Positions 13,069 through 25,402 of a DNA stretch of 64,000 bases are shown piece after piece. The first letter of the stretch is position 1. Each line of letters begins with the position of its first letter. The position numbers were made by a program, and so were the translations under genes. Origin of the DNA: Diphasiastrum complanatum (taxonomy: Eukaryota; Streptophyta; Lycopodiopsida; Lycopodiales; Lycopodiaceae); NCBI GenBank assembly GCA_029204225.1, contig CM055106.1:40624368-40688367 (forward strand), in the 5' to 3' direction. Under the pieces are notes generated by a model that saw nothing but the letters and a program-made list of their open reading frames with translations, did no database searches and was not told the DNA's origin.

Positions 13069-13896
13069 GATGGCTCTGATATTCATCATTATAATTCCAC
13101 TAAGCCAAACTTCATAAGGTGATCTCACAACATCAAGTGACGAACACTTTATAAGCGCCATCTATAGAGCCCCACCCACTGACTCACCTCTGTGCACCGA
13201 AGTTGTCGACACCAATTGGTTTGATCAAGCCTCCCTATCCATCGTACTCAACTCTCACATGGACTCTGTGAAAAAATCAAAAAATGATGATACTAGATGT
13301 AGGCCAAAAATGAATGTACCAACAACGACTTCCTTCTATATTAGACAGTCCATCACTAATTTGGTCAAAAGCACATACCAAATGGAAATAGAATCAAAGG
13401 AAAAGTCAAAACATATTCAATTTGATCCTAAACAACTGTTTGTATGTACTAAAGCAAAATACATTTAATGAATCACCAAAATGCACATCAATCATTAAAC
13501 ACAATTTCTACACACATGTAGAAGAGAACCAAAGATGAGATGACACTATAGCTCCAAAATCTTTCACAAATGGAAATGGAAAATGATTCTACATTTTCAA
13601 CATAGGGCTTGTTATTTATATCTATAATTGATGACTCTCTCCTCTCTCTAGATTTATTTTTTCCTAATATAGTCACTACTTTGTCAAAACTAGTTATATT
13701 GGTCAAAATTGCCAATGTACATTAAAAATGAATTATTTGCATGTACAAATGACCAAATGAACTTGGACCAAATTAAAAAATAGTATCTAATTAGGTGTCA
13801 CACAATTGAATAAACCATATCAAGTCTTTTTACAAGTTCGGCTTTAATTAGGTCTAAGATGACCAAATAGACAGTACTAAATGACAAATTTTCACA
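13069..13896 (-). repeat. Copia LTR, minus strand, with PPT upstream and PBS-like site downstream
   Basis: On the minus strand the LTR starts TGTGAAAATTTGTCATTTAG at 13896, directly after a purine run GACAAGGGAG (13897-13906) that follows the copia RNase H C-terminus. At the other end, 13070-13082, the minus strand reads ATATCAGAGCC, a slightly decayed iMet PBS. PPT on one side and PBS on the other suggests one LTR shared by two tandem elements, although no gag was found beyond the PBS. Confidence 0.5.
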
Positions 13897-13905
13897 CTCC
13901 CTTGT

Positions 13906-14697
13906 CACCTATACTTTCTATGTTCAACATAGATTTAAAACATATGCCAACATCTAATCTATGTCTAACGAATAGATCCTTTTCCAAAGGTTTGGAAAAG
14001 ATATGAACCACACAATTTTTGGAAGAAACATGTTGCAGCTCCACCTCCTTGGCCAACACTTGATCTCTTACAAAATGATGAGCAATGTCAATGTGCTTGC
14101 TCCTTGCATGAAAGACCTAGTTGTTTGCCAAACTTTGGGCTGAAAGATGATTGGGGTGTTCTTAGAATCTAGCAAGTGAAGATCCAATAGCATCATTTTG
14201 ATCCAAAGCATCTCTTTGGTACATGTTGTCAATGCCTTGTACTCAACCTTGATGGACAATAGTGAAATTATTGATTGTTTCTTTGAGAGCCATGAGATAA
14301 CTCCATCTCCAACTTGGCATATGGCATATGCACTTATGGACTTACTATCCATCCGATCACCTACAAAGTCTGAATCTGAAAATCCATAAAGGTTAGGTGT
14401 AGATCCACCATACAAATTGCCAAATCTCTAGATCCCAAGATGTATAAAGAAAATGGACCAATGACACAAAAATGATTTAAACTAGACAATCAAGTTGCAA
14501 CATGTCATTTAACATTTTCCTATCTTCCAATGAGCTACACTAGGATCTTGCATAGATTGACTTAATCTACCAACACAATAGCTAGGATCAAGTTTTGTGA
14601 TAGTTAGCCAAATAAGAGATCCCAATAGCTTTCTATATAGAGCAATATCCTTGAAGGATCTTTCATTACCTCTTATACTTAGCTTTATATAATGCAT
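13906..14697 (-). pseudogene. Copia RT C-terminus and RNase H remnant
   Basis: The minus strand reads LGSLIWLTITK and VGRLSQSMQDPSVAHWK (14697-14509), the end of the copia RT region. Then GFSDSDFVGD, VISWLSKKQ and a decayed STE box (14415-14068) mark RNase H. After a frameshift near 14100 it continues with IDIAHHFVRDQVLAKEVELQ towards the C-terminal SKPLEKDLF. It is followed by a PPT and LTR at 13896, so this is the true 3' end of an element. Frameshifts make it a pseudogene. Confidence 0.85.
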
Positions 14698-14699
14698 TT

Positions 14700-15092
14700 T
14701 TTACCTTATAGACTTCACAAATATCTATAATTCATACAAAAACAATGGCAAGAAATGAGGCAACTTATGCTTGCTAGACTAGATAGTTTCTACTTCTCTC
14801 CAACCATGTATAATAGATCCAAATAATCAACTCTGACATCCTTCTCCAGCTTCCCCGAATCTTGGAGATCCCTCAACAATGCAAAAATTACCAAAAATAG
14901 CTCCTATTTTTTCTCCCTTGTATCTAAGCATAATTTGGACTCATTCCAAAGGTTCTAACACTTAGGTCTACTTGAGAACATCCTTATGAATGGAATCCTA
15001 TGCTATTTGGCACGTGTGACAAGCCACATCATGACCATCTAACTATTTACAAGTCATATGACCAAAACTAGTCAAGCTAGAATTGTGAATTT
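14700..15092 (-). repeat. Truncated family-C copia LTR (3' LTR)
   Basis: On the minus strand it begins TGTTAAAAATTCACAATTC, right after a PPT, and matches the fuller family-C LTR at 46260-46954 (shared landmarks ATTCTAGCTTGAC and TGTCACACGTGCCAAAT). It ends against the separate copia remnant at 13906-14697, so its distal part is missing. Confidence 0.65.
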
Positions 15093-15106
15093 TTAACACT
15101 CCTCCT
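15093..15106 (-). other. Polypurine tract
   Basis: AGTGAGGAGGAG on the minus strand, directly before the TGTT of the LTR. This would prime plus-strand DNA synthesis. Confidence 0.65.
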
Positions 15107-15112
15107 CACTAT

Positions 15113-15328
15113 CTAGCTTGGTTCAATAATTGCTTTACTAATCACTCCAAGTGATGATCTGAACTTCATAAAAGGTGTCTTTTGAAGTGGTTTAGTAAGT
15201 AGATCAGCTACACATTCATTGCTTGGAAAGGGTTCGGCCTGGATATTGGAAGGTTTGACGGAGTCTCCTCCAAGATGTGACTTTGACCGTGTCCAAGACT
15301 TTGAGTTTGTCAATAAGTAGAGCAGCAA
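15113..15328 (-). pseudogene. Copia RNase H C-terminal remnant
   Basis: The minus strand reads NECVADLLTKPLQKTPFMKF, matching the conserved ADxLTKxL end of copia polyproteins, then stops seven codons before the PPT at 15093. Upstream sequence in the same direction (15339-15521) is not recognisable copia, so only about 35 conserved residues remain. Confidence 0.75.
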
Positions 15329-15529
15329 TAGGGGTCATTTATTGAGGTTCTAATATGAATGATCTTATTGAGGACAAAATTGGATGTGGAAGCTTTCTTG
15401 GTCTCCTATCCTTACCATGTCCCTTGAGAAAAGTCTTTAGCTTCGGAGACTTGAGGTCTAGATTATCGATGTTTTGTATAATTTGAGTGTTTGCTTCTCT
15501 AATTCTATTCTCTAAAGACATTATTCGTC

Positions 15530-17323
15530 ATGTAGATGGTTGATTTCTACTCTTTTCTAGGTGGGAGAGAGCAAAACCAGCTCCTCATGTGGAAAAACCA
15601 ATTTCAAACCATGATTATACAAGTTCATTCATTGGCCAAAACCGTGGGGACCAAAGAAAATCTTAAAACTGTAAATTCCAAACGATAATGAACAAGTCAT
15701 TGGAAACATGAGAAAAACACGACATGAAAACATATGTAATAAAAAGCATCATGGTGATGGATTTTTAAGTATCAACATTAGAAGTAAGAGAGGAGTTTGC
15801 TTGGTTCGAATAAGCAACTTGAGGATGAACCAACTTTGCTTTATGTGCCATTGCAGGTTCTCAAATTGTGAGATTTTCCCTTCTATTCTAATGCTCACAC
15901 AATAAAAAGAAAAGAGTCAAACAAAGGAATGCAATAGTTTAAAAGCTCTTTTCCAAATACATTCAACTTTGGTCCTTTGAAAAGTGGTGAGTTGGTTAGG
16001 ACTTCCAAGCATCTACATCAAGTAAAAAACTTGACTGTTATCCATGACACAAACAAGACCATTCAAAAAAATCCAAAGGACAAACAAGAAAAGACGAACT
16101 ACATTTCATATGGTTCACTCTTACCTCTTGGTAAACAATATCAACTATAGTCCAAAAGTTGGAAGCAATAAAAACTTGAGCAACAAAAAGAGCCATAAGC
16201 TATATCTTTCTTGGTTGCTTTCTTGAACAAGCTCTTTGAATGATAAAGGCAAAATGATGCAAACATACTAAAGGCACTGAGCTACATAGAGCACTCAATG
16301 GTGTGCTTAAAAGTGTGGGAAGCAAATCAATTGCAAGGTTAAAATAAGCATACTAGACATTGAGGGAACACAACCTCATGCTAAGTTTATAAGGTGAAAC
16401 AAAGTCAATTCAATGCTGGCACAAAGTACGCATGAGCAAAACCAAAGCATGTGCAACGCGCTAAAAATGCAAATAAAACTTTTCTCATCTTTCAAAAACT
16501 ACATACTATCAGTTTTGTGCAATTCACAAAAAAATGACACTTTTAGCCTTAAACGAAATATTCAATCAAGACCAATTGCCAAATTCAACATGCTCTTAAC
16601 AAACAAAGAAGAATAAATTCTTCAAGTACTACCTTGCAGAAGCAAAACTAGGGTATAGAAAAAATACTCAATTTTTTTAAAAAGTTAATTTTAAAAAATT
16701 AAGATTTAAAGTCTTATTAGTTTTTACAAAAGATTGAGTTTGCAAGTGTTAGTTTAATAACAATAATTTTAAGACTAAAAGCTTGCAAACTTCACTATTG
16801 CACTCCTTGCTTTGGTTCAAAAAGTTTATAAATCATTGCAAACCTTGCTTAAGTTCTTTTCAAACGTGATAATTGCAAACTTAATTTTGAAAGCTTCAAA
16901 AAAAAAAAAAAAAAGTTGGAGTTTGCAAGGAAGAGTGAAAATTGATTTTCATGCGGCGTTGCCTCGTCCTTTCCTAAAGGAAGACTTATGTATTGATGTA
17001 ATAATTGTTCCTCATTATGCTCTTTTCTAAGTTGAATTTTTAAGGAGCCTGTTAAGCCTCTTGAACTATGTTTACAAAGTTGTAGATTTTGGAGCCACTT
17101 TAGCTCAAAATTTTGTGATGTTCTTCCAGATTTTTACACTTCCTTGTCATCACAATTATGGAGCCAACAATGCAGAAAATTCATGCACTATCTTCCTCAA
17201 GCCCAATGATTTGTATGATATGGTGCAAGCTATCAAATTGCTACAACATCAAAGTGTTGATATGAGAAAAAGAGGAGCAAGAGCTCTAGTTTATGCACCA
17301 GTCCAAGCAAGCTTTGTTGCACC
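15530..17323. other. A-rich stretch, no gene recognised
   Basis: Many lysine/asparagine-rich short frames caused by composition, with a 16-base A run near 16898. A 104-codon frame at 17061-17375 ends inside the gypsy LTR and has no known motif; it may be the decayed 3' interior of a gypsy element. Confidence 0.4.
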
Positions 17324-18147
17324 TGTTAGCAACTGTGCAAACACAGAAAAAATATTAAAAAAAAGAAAGAAATAAAACTCTGTGGCATGTGTTTTGTAAG
17401 CTCTCGTATGATTATTTGCCAATAAACTTCTACTATGGCATGTGTTTTGTAAGTCCATGGGTAGAAGCTTAAAAAAATAAAATAACTTTAACTTAGGATT
17501 AGAACTTAGACTTAAGAAACTTAAGCCTAGAAATACTTGTCTCAAGTTATCTTAAATTTCAAAGTTAGAAACTTTTAGAGTTCTAAGTCCTAAGTTGGGA
17601 GTTCTAGAATTGCTAGTTTCAAATTAATCCCATAAGTTAGTGAATACTTATGGAAGACCCTCCTTGCTATAAAAGGAGAGGTATTTGCCATGTACACAAC
17701 ACTTTTGAGATTAAGCTTATTATGCCTCTCTATTTTGATATTATCATTCTATTTCATTTGTGTTCCCTTTGGGAAGGTGCATAGCTTGAGGAAAGGTGCT
17801 CGGGCCTCCTCTTGCCTCCTTCTCATTGGTTTAATTGTGGCATGATTTATTTGTTAATTATTAGCCTAGCTGCAATTTATTCCCATTCCCTTTTGGGTGT
17901 TAATTTAGGTTCTAGTTTAGTAACCTTGCTAGTTGGGTAAGCCTTAGTAAGGATTTATTGTTTGTTTGATTTAGTTAGTTTCATTTCACTTCCGAGCACT
18001 AGTTGGGTAAGCCTTAGTGCTTCCATCCTTGTTATCTATTCCCGTTTGAAGCTTTTGGTGGGTTTTTTAAAAGTGGACGATCCTCTCTATACTACACCAC
18101 ATCGTGAGTAGATCTAGCCATCGCATAAACAAGATTTACTTCCAACA
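17324..18147 (+). repeat. Gypsy LTR, 824 bp
   Basis: It begins TGTTAGCAACTGTG and ends CCAACA, one base before a gypsy PBS. The same termini occur on the minus strand at 32056-32365, where the LTR is only 310 bp. Internal direct repeats are visible: TGGCATGTGTTTTGTAAG near 17383 and 17436, and AGTTGGGTAAGCCTTAGT near 17930 and 18001. TATA-like GCTATAAAAGGAG lies near 17668. Confidence 0.8.
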
Positions 18148-18148
18148 T

Positions 18149-18163
18149 TGGCACCGTTGCCAC
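18149..18163 (+). other. Gypsy primer-binding site
   Basis: TGGCACCGTTGCCAC. This is close to the TGGCGCCGTTGCC site used by Athila/Tat-type plant gypsy elements (attributed to tRNA-Asp, from memory). It lies one base after the LTR end. Confidence 0.6.
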
Positions 18164-18396
18164 TTTTTAAGATTTTTCTACCTAGCTTCCTTTTCCTTTC
18201 GTTTTTTTGCTTTCGTGTTTGTGTGTATGCTTGCTTGATTTTTACCTTCACACCACAGCAGGAGACTTCTCTCCAGGTCCTCAACGAGCTGCAGAGCAAC
18301 CTATCAAGCCGAGGGGGAAGGGTCAACTTGGGCATTTTCTTTGAAAGAAGTGACCTAAGTAACATTTTTTTTGACCAAACGGGTATATCAGAATTC
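18164..18396 (+). other. Gypsy leader fragment
   Basis: It aligns with the leader of the minus-strand gypsy element at 31790-32040, including the blocks CTCCAGGTCCT, GAGCTGCAGAGCAAC and GTCAACTTGGGCATTTTCTT. It stops at 18396, where a copia family-A LTR begins. Confidence 0.7.
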
Positions 18397-19012
18397 TATG
18401 AAGAATTGAAAAAGATTGTCTATGTTAGATGTAGGGGTCTTATGTTTTTTACATCAAGCATCTAGGTGTAGGATGTTGATAGGAATAAATTTGGCATAGA
18501 TGGCAAATTATGATTTCCACTTGTAATGCCACTATTGAGCCAAAATAGGCTAAACACGTGCCAATTAGAGTGTAGACAAGTGTAAAGCTTTTGTTTGATG
18601 AATTCCAAGAGGTCCAATAGGATTTAGAGGTGGAACCTTGTGAGGTCCAATAGGAAATTGAGGTGTGCTTGAATATAGTCCAATAGAATTAAAAGGTGCA
18701 TGGATCAATGGTCCAATAGGATCAAGAGGTGACAAAGTATGGTCCAATCATAGCTAAGCATAGTGGTAGCTCGTGGATCTACTAGTATCATTGTACTCCT
18801 CATTTTGAAGCTAGTTGATTTGGTGATTTTATGGATTTTGTGAGTTATTGGATTTCTAGCTTTCTCTCTCTACCCGAGAGCTCATGATGCTTTTTCTCTC
18901 TCTACCCGAGGAGAGCAGCTTGTTTTTACTTAGATTATTTTTTGAATACTTCCCACACGTGTGAGTGAGAGTTGGAAGTGATTGAATGCATGTAGTAGCG
19001 TGTTTTTGCCAT
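18397..19012 (+). repeat. Copia family-A LTR, 3'-truncated copy
   Basis: It aligns with the LTRs at 52091-52635 and 56767-57502. The start (TATGAAGAATTGAAAAAG) matches the LTR start apart from a decayed first dinucleotide. Homology ends after TTTTTGCCATAG, so about the last 110 bp of LTR is missing. It carries the ACACGTGT palindrome at 18955-18962. More diverged than the other two copies. Confidence 0.85.
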
Positions 19013-20182
19013 AGGATCTAAGATCTACTCAGACACAAGTTGAAACCTCTAGGACATAGGAGAGCAGGAATGCATTCAGAGCTTATAATTAATGATAAAT
19101 GTGACAATTAAGATTGTAGTTCTTATTGTAACTCTGAGTGTGAATTTTTGTACCGACTACATCAGCGCTGTTGTGAGCATTGGAGGAACCCAAAGATTCG
19201 GAGGCCAACTTCAATTTGTATATGGGATGACATTATAGTAGCTTATCATCGGAGGGTCCCAATGGAAGCGAGGGCAAGGACATGTAGTGACCATACATGA
19301 TCATTTTTATAATATTAGTTTTAACTTTTGTGTATTGATAACCTTTTGTTAAGAATAGCTTTTACTTTCTAGGTAGTTGTTGATAAGAAAGTAGAATAGA
19401 TGACAAGTCCATATCGATCCAAGATTGATGTTGGAAAATTGACCTGGTATCAAAATAGTATTTCGATCCTTGGGGAGGTGGTTATGGAAGTTAAAGTGGT
19501 TATACCATGTAGAGAACAGTCGTGAGGCTATGAAGAGCCATTGTACTTTCATTTTTACTTGAAATGAAGTGGAGTAAGGTTATTGAGTGATCTATTCTCA
19601 GTCTATTGTTGTGAATGGTTTACTCTCTTTATGCTTCTCATTTCTGGGATTGTATTGATGAAGTAATGTTCATGCAGTAGAATCTTTTTATTCTTAAGTA
19701 AGTGATCATTGGTATTCACGACAATGAAAGTGTGATTCGGTACATAGAACTGTCGAGTCCAAGCTAGGCTGCAAACAAGTAATTGATTTCTTATACAAGT
19801 ACAATTGTGCATCGATCATAGATTGTGGGTAGAGGATGAGAGGGGATGTCTGATTTCCCGAGTCATCTATTTAATTGCTTGACTACCAAGTTAGACTTTG
19901 AAGGTGTATAACATGGAGAACATATAATGAATGATGATGCTTTGTAATAGATTGCTAAATCTATTCGAATCAACCTTGATCATACATAGTTAGTGTATGT
20001 AATTGTGAGTTGTTATTAAAAAGTCTTCACATTCACACACACACACATCTTCAAAGTGTGCAGATTTCATCTACTTTCCTTTTTTACATCATAGTAAAAA
20101 TTGGAACTATCTTTTATTAAGTTAAAGCCACTCCAATGGCTAGGCTATTAAAAGAAAATTGAATAACTCAAAATACCATGCA
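19013..20182. other. No gene recognised
   Basis: AT-rich with short frames only. A short CA run lies near 20034-20046. Confidence 0.35.
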
Positions 20183-20400
20183 AAAGTTCATTGCCAAATG
20201 GACACAATGTAATTTGACACATGGCATGAAAAAATTTAAGAGTCATTACTTGGTTCAAACATGGCAACATAGTGAAAAAGTTCATTACTACATGTATGAC
20301 ATTGTGATATGACACACAACATAAAATTTAGAATAAAATCCATATCATGAGTCACTACATAGCTGTCGAACATGGTGACCTGCCACATGCCATGTTCTAG
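20183..20400. repeat. Degenerate tandem repeat, about 100-bp unit
   Basis: Two diverged copies with the shared order AAAGTTCATT, GACA..ATGT, TGACACA..GCAT, AAATTTA, GAGTCA.TAC. They begin near 20185 and 20277. Confidence 0.4.
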
Positions 20401-22440
20401 AAAAGCGGGCCACTTTTACTTATCATATGCAAGCACATACATAAAAGCAAAAGTGCTATGAAGACAATATAATAAGACAAAGTGTTATGCCTCATTATAA
20501 TGACATGACGACATACAAGAGTGAAGAAGGCAATGCAAATTAAAAAAATCAAATGTTGGGCACGTTCTAGGATCTTGTCATGATCAAATATCACATTCTT
20601 GAGTTAAGAAGCTAGAAAGTATCTCATCTACAAAAATGTCAATCTAGGACAAATTTTTGTAATGCGTTGTTTAGGATATTATATGCCGAAATCTATAAAG
20701 GTTTTCCCTTTATGATAAAAAGCTCATGGTTCTCAAAGATTGAGGGCTTTGCACACATAAATTTATGGCATCCCAACATAAAGACAATTGTGCACATAAT
20801 GCTTAAAGTGCTCTTATGTGTGCACCAATTTTACATGACACTTTCACATAGTCAAAAACAAAGAATAAAGTCTTTTCCAAGGTGGACTTTATTGGCCTTG
20901 AACATCAAGCACTGGTCCTCAAATAAGTTGACCTTTTGAAGCAAGACTTCATCCTTCCTATAAACTCCAATAATTGCTCATGGAGCTCACACACACACCT
21001 GTCATCCTTAAGTAAACACATGACTAATTAAAGGAAAAATCCAATTTATAGGTCTCTTTAACGTTTGGTAATAAAAAAAATGCTCCTATAATGTTGAAAA
21101 ATATATATATTCTTAGAAAGTTTATTTGGTGTATGTGTCCTTTTGAATAAATGAGACAATATGACACATTATTGTGTTTTTGTGCACATATCTAGGCGAT
21201 GTATGAATTTAATTCACACAAATTTGGTTTATAAAAAATGAAATTCTATGTGAAAATGTATTTTTTTTTCTTATATTTCAGACAAGTTTGAGATGACAAG
21301 AAGGGTGACATTCTGGCTACGTGAAAATATCATATGCTTCTCATGGGTCGATCAAGATGATTTTTAGTAGCACCTATTACTAAGTTTTAAAAAAACTGCA
21401 AAGTACAATCTATGTACATCTATAGATAATTGATTATGTGCAGGCCTATGTAGTACGAAGGTACTGCAACAAATTGCAAAATTATGATTTTTGGTTAGTG
21501 TATTATCAAAACTTTCATATAACCACCCTTTCTACCTTCACTTAGTAACTCTTTCACTCAATGTAAAAAATCACACCCTTACATCATTTTTGGTAACACG
21601 TTTTTACTTAGCTATGAAGAGATTCAGGATTACAATGAAGACTACAACAAGTTGAAACACTTCAAAGTTTGATTAGTCTATTATCAGAATACACTTTCTA
21701 GCTTGATCATCTAGGATTTCATTGGCACCTATTTACTAAGCTATGAAGCAATTGCATATGGTTCCAAGATCGATATAGCAAGTGAGCACACTTACCAAGT
21801 TTGCTAGCAATTATGTCTATGGGCTTCGACCAACTATTTTTATGAAGTTGCTTTTTAGACCTAGTTTTCTTTTACATATTGGTTGCAATTGTAATATTCA
21901 AAAGTTTTAGAATGTTGATTGTATGTATGATGTTTGTCTTTGTCTAAAGAAAACTATGAATAAGAGAGCCACACATAGTTTTGAATTATTGATGGCCATA
22001 ATGGGCATGCATATGCTTATTGCATTAGGTGAATGTCATGTTATCAAGCATACAAATCAAATGCTTAATGGTATTGGCTATTTACATTTACGAATGTCAA
22101 AACTATACATCCTTGTTCTTGCATATAAACATTGATTATATGATTGAATATATACAACAATTCAAGATTGTGTCAATGATGAGCAAAAAAAACAAAATAA
22201 ATCACTATCAAATTAATGAAAAGTGAAAGAGCTATCCATGGCCATCAAATAGGGAACCCAAGTAGTGTACTTTAAACATGAGCTATTAAGTGTAATAAGA
22301 CTCCAAGAGTAATCAACATTGGAAATTAAATAGAAAAAACTCTATTAGGGCACACACATTTTATTAGAATAGCTATTCTAAAACATGAATTAGCTAATGA
22401 ATATAGATCTACTATGATAATCTTCATAACCATACCGCTT
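20401..22440. other. AT-rich stretch, no gene recognised
   Basis: Short frames only, the longest 90 codons at 20667-20939, without known motifs. Confidence 0.35.
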
Positions 22441-22444
22441 CTTG

Positions 22445-23190
22445 TGTAACATTGTTGAGTGCACGATATTAAGCTTTCATCAAAGATAAGGCTACTGTAG
22501 GTTGTTTTTGCTACTCCATGAAACTGCAGTTGTACCATAACTGAATGTATGACCACTGGTAGATTTATGTCATCAATTTTACCTGCCCAACGGCATTTGT
22601 GTAACCTACCAACATTGGCACTTCAAGTTGATCATAATTCAAACCAAAATTCAATGTCCCTCGAATGTACCCAAGAATACATTTAGCAAACTTCCAGTGT
22701 GCTTGACTAGGATCTTGCATAAATTGACTAACAACACCAACAACATAAAAAATATCAGATCGTGTGTGTGTCAAATAGATCAAACTACCCACCAGCTGCC
22801 TATACAAGTAAACATCCACTTTCTCAGATTCATCATATGCAATAAGCTTCGTGTTGACATCCATTGGTGTGCTCAAAGGCTTACAATCCTGCATATTGAA
22901 CTTATAAAGCAAATCTCCCTAGCTCAACAAATCCTTGAGGTCATCCAGCACTCCATTAAGAAAAGCAGATTTAACATCCATTTACTAGATCTTCCAACCA
23001 TAGAAAGATAGAACATATAGCTACCATCTTAACTACGGGTGTGAAGGTTTTTTCAAAATCAATATCTTCCTGCTGCTCAAATCCTCTTGAACCAGCCGGT
23101 ACTTGTTGAGTTGCCCATCTGCTCCATATTTGATCTTATAAATCCATTTGCAAGTGATAGGCATCTTACCATTAGGTAACCAAGTTCCAC
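22445..23190 (-). pseudogene. Copia reverse transcriptase / RNase H remnant
   Basis: From high to low coordinates the minus strand reads CKWIYKIKYGADGQLNKYRL (about 23150), a decayed FEKTFTPVVKMV, STPMDVNTKL, LYRQLVGSLIYLTHTRSD, VVSQFMQDPSQAHWKFAK (22912-22565) and TSGHTFSYGTTAVSWSSK (about 22555-22490). This is RT N-terminal, RT C-terminal and RNase H order. The YVDD region is missing between about 22915 and 23000, and several frameshifts and stops are present. No LTR was found. Confidence 0.85.
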
Positions 23191-23657
<467 letters not shown>

Positions 23658-23805
23658 CTCATTCATGCTTAACCATGGTTCTCTTCAAGGTTCTACTATC
23701 CATTAGTGCACTATATTGGTGATATCTTGCAACTTTGTGTAGAATGCCTATTTTATGCTATTTTTGGATCCACATGTGTGAATACAATAGGGTACTATTT
23801 TTGTA

Positions 23806-24838
23806 CGAAAAACGAAGATTTAGGGTTAAGGTAAAAAAATAAAAATACAAAAATTTAGGGTTAAGCTAAAAAGCGAAGAATGCGAATGTTTAGGGTAAGG
23901 TAAAAAAGCGAAAAAGGCGAAGGTCTAGGGTTATGTTAAAAAGCAAAAAATTCGAAGGTGGCGAAAACTAGGGGGCAAATACCAGGTCGAAAACAGCGAA
24001 GGTGGCGACAAAAACGGTGAAAAACAGTGAAAAACACTAGCAAGAAGAACAATTTAGGGTTGGAAAAATGAGAGGATAAAAAACGAAAAATACGAAGGTA
24101 AAAAGACGAGGTAATCTGAGTGATACATGGTGGCAACGTGGTAACTAGATGACATATATGTGATGTCCTGGCAAGGTAAAAATTCGAAGGTCTAAAAAAC
24201 TGAGAACGACGAAGGTCGAGGGTAACGCTAAAAAATAAAAAAGCGAAGGTGTGAGGGCGATGAAACAAAGGCGAAGAATGCAAGGGTTTTCAAAAGACAA
24301 AAAATGCGAAGGTTTTCTTTCACGAAACAAAAACACGAAAAATACGATAGCCTTGGGCGGTGGAAAAAGCGAGGAAAGCGAAGGTCTTGGGTAGTGAAAA
24401 AAGTGAAAATTGCGAAGGTGATGGAAAAACATGCAAAAGTCGGAAGGCACTGAAGAAAAACCCAAATGTTTTGGGCAAAATTGCGAAAAAAATGATAAAT
24501 AGGGTGAAAATAACTCGAAAAATTGGCAAAAAAACTCGAAAATGAAAAATTGGCCAAAAAAACACGAAAAATTGGCAAAAAAACTTGAAAACAAAAAAAA
24601 CTCGAAAAACGTGAAAAAAAACTCAGAAAATGCGAAAAAAAGTGCAACGAGAAAGGCCCCAAAAAAAAAAGGACTCAATAAAAAAAAACTTGAAAAAAAC
24701 TAAGTTGCGAAAAAAAAAAATGAAGTCGCAAAATAAAACTCAAAAATATGTAGTCGCGAAAAAAAGAAATTCAAAAAGATGAAGTCGCAAAAAAAAAACT
24801 CGAAAAAATGAAAAAAGCTTGAAAAACGCGACGTTCAT
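23806..24838. repeat. A-rich degenerate array with GCGAAAAA/CGAAGG and TTTAGGG motifs
   Basis: About 1 kb of purine-rich plus strand. The left part repeats a loose unit of TTTAGGGTTAAGG plus AAAAAGCGAA.AA.GCGAAGG; the right part repeats AAAACTCGAAAAATTGGC-type units. It abuts the family-B LTR at 24845. Phenylalanine-rich minus-strand frames up to 177 codons are composition artefacts. Confidence 0.75.
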
Positions 24839-24844
24839 GTTTTT

Positions 24845-25328
24845 TGCATTTTTCGCAAGACAATTTATTGTTCGTCTTAAAGGCTACAGACTTGCTCTAA
24901 CAGTTTAGCAAGTAAATTTCCAGGAGACTATATGGATGGATGCTAGCACATCATAACCAACTGGATGGCGTGTTTGATGACCTAGTGAGTTGTCCTATTG
25001 GACATTGTCACATTTGCTTAGTATAAATAGCTGCTCATATTTCTACATTTGTGTGTGTTGATCTTACAACATTGATGCGATCAAGAGATCAACAAGTATT
25101 GAATAGTTAGCTCTCTTTCTCAAGTCTGTGAGCTTGGACACTCTTGAGCATTCTAGCTCACTTCTTTAGAGTTGATTAGAGATTGCTATTGCGCTCACTG
25201 CTTATTAGCATTGCGCTTAATTCAAACTTTTAGTCACTAGGAACTACATAAGGATGTTGCTTTGGTTGGATTGCAATATCTTTTTGGGTAACTTTTTATT
25301 TTTAAATAATTAATAACTACATTTGTTT
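24845..25328 (+). repeat. Copia family-B 5' LTR, partial
   Basis: It aligns with the 3' LTR at 26322-27003 from TTTTTCGCAAGACAATTTATTG (24845) to about 25240; the end is diverged. TATAAATAG lies at 25022-25030. It lacks about the first 170 bp seen in the 3' copy, where the A-rich array sits instead. A PBS follows at 25329. Confidence 0.8.
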
Positions 25329-25340
25329 TGGTATCAGAGA
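25329..25340 (+). other. Copia primer-binding site
   Basis: TGGTATCAGAGA, iMet type, between the family-B LTR and the gag start at 25403. Confidence 0.75.
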
Positions 25341-25402
25341 ATTGATTTCCAATTGTAGCACAGCACGGTATCTCTCTTAACGTTGACAGACTAAAGTTCC
25401 AG

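Noticed and set aside
23806-23960. Interstitial telomere repeat
   Set aside because: TTTAGGG occurs only singly within longer A-rich units, never as a tandem heptamer array, so it was kept as a motif in the A-rich array only.
23936-24678. Phe-rich minus-strand frames of up to 177 codons that look membrane-like
   Set aside because: They are the complement of the A-rich array; codon content follows the repeat and no start context or domain is present.
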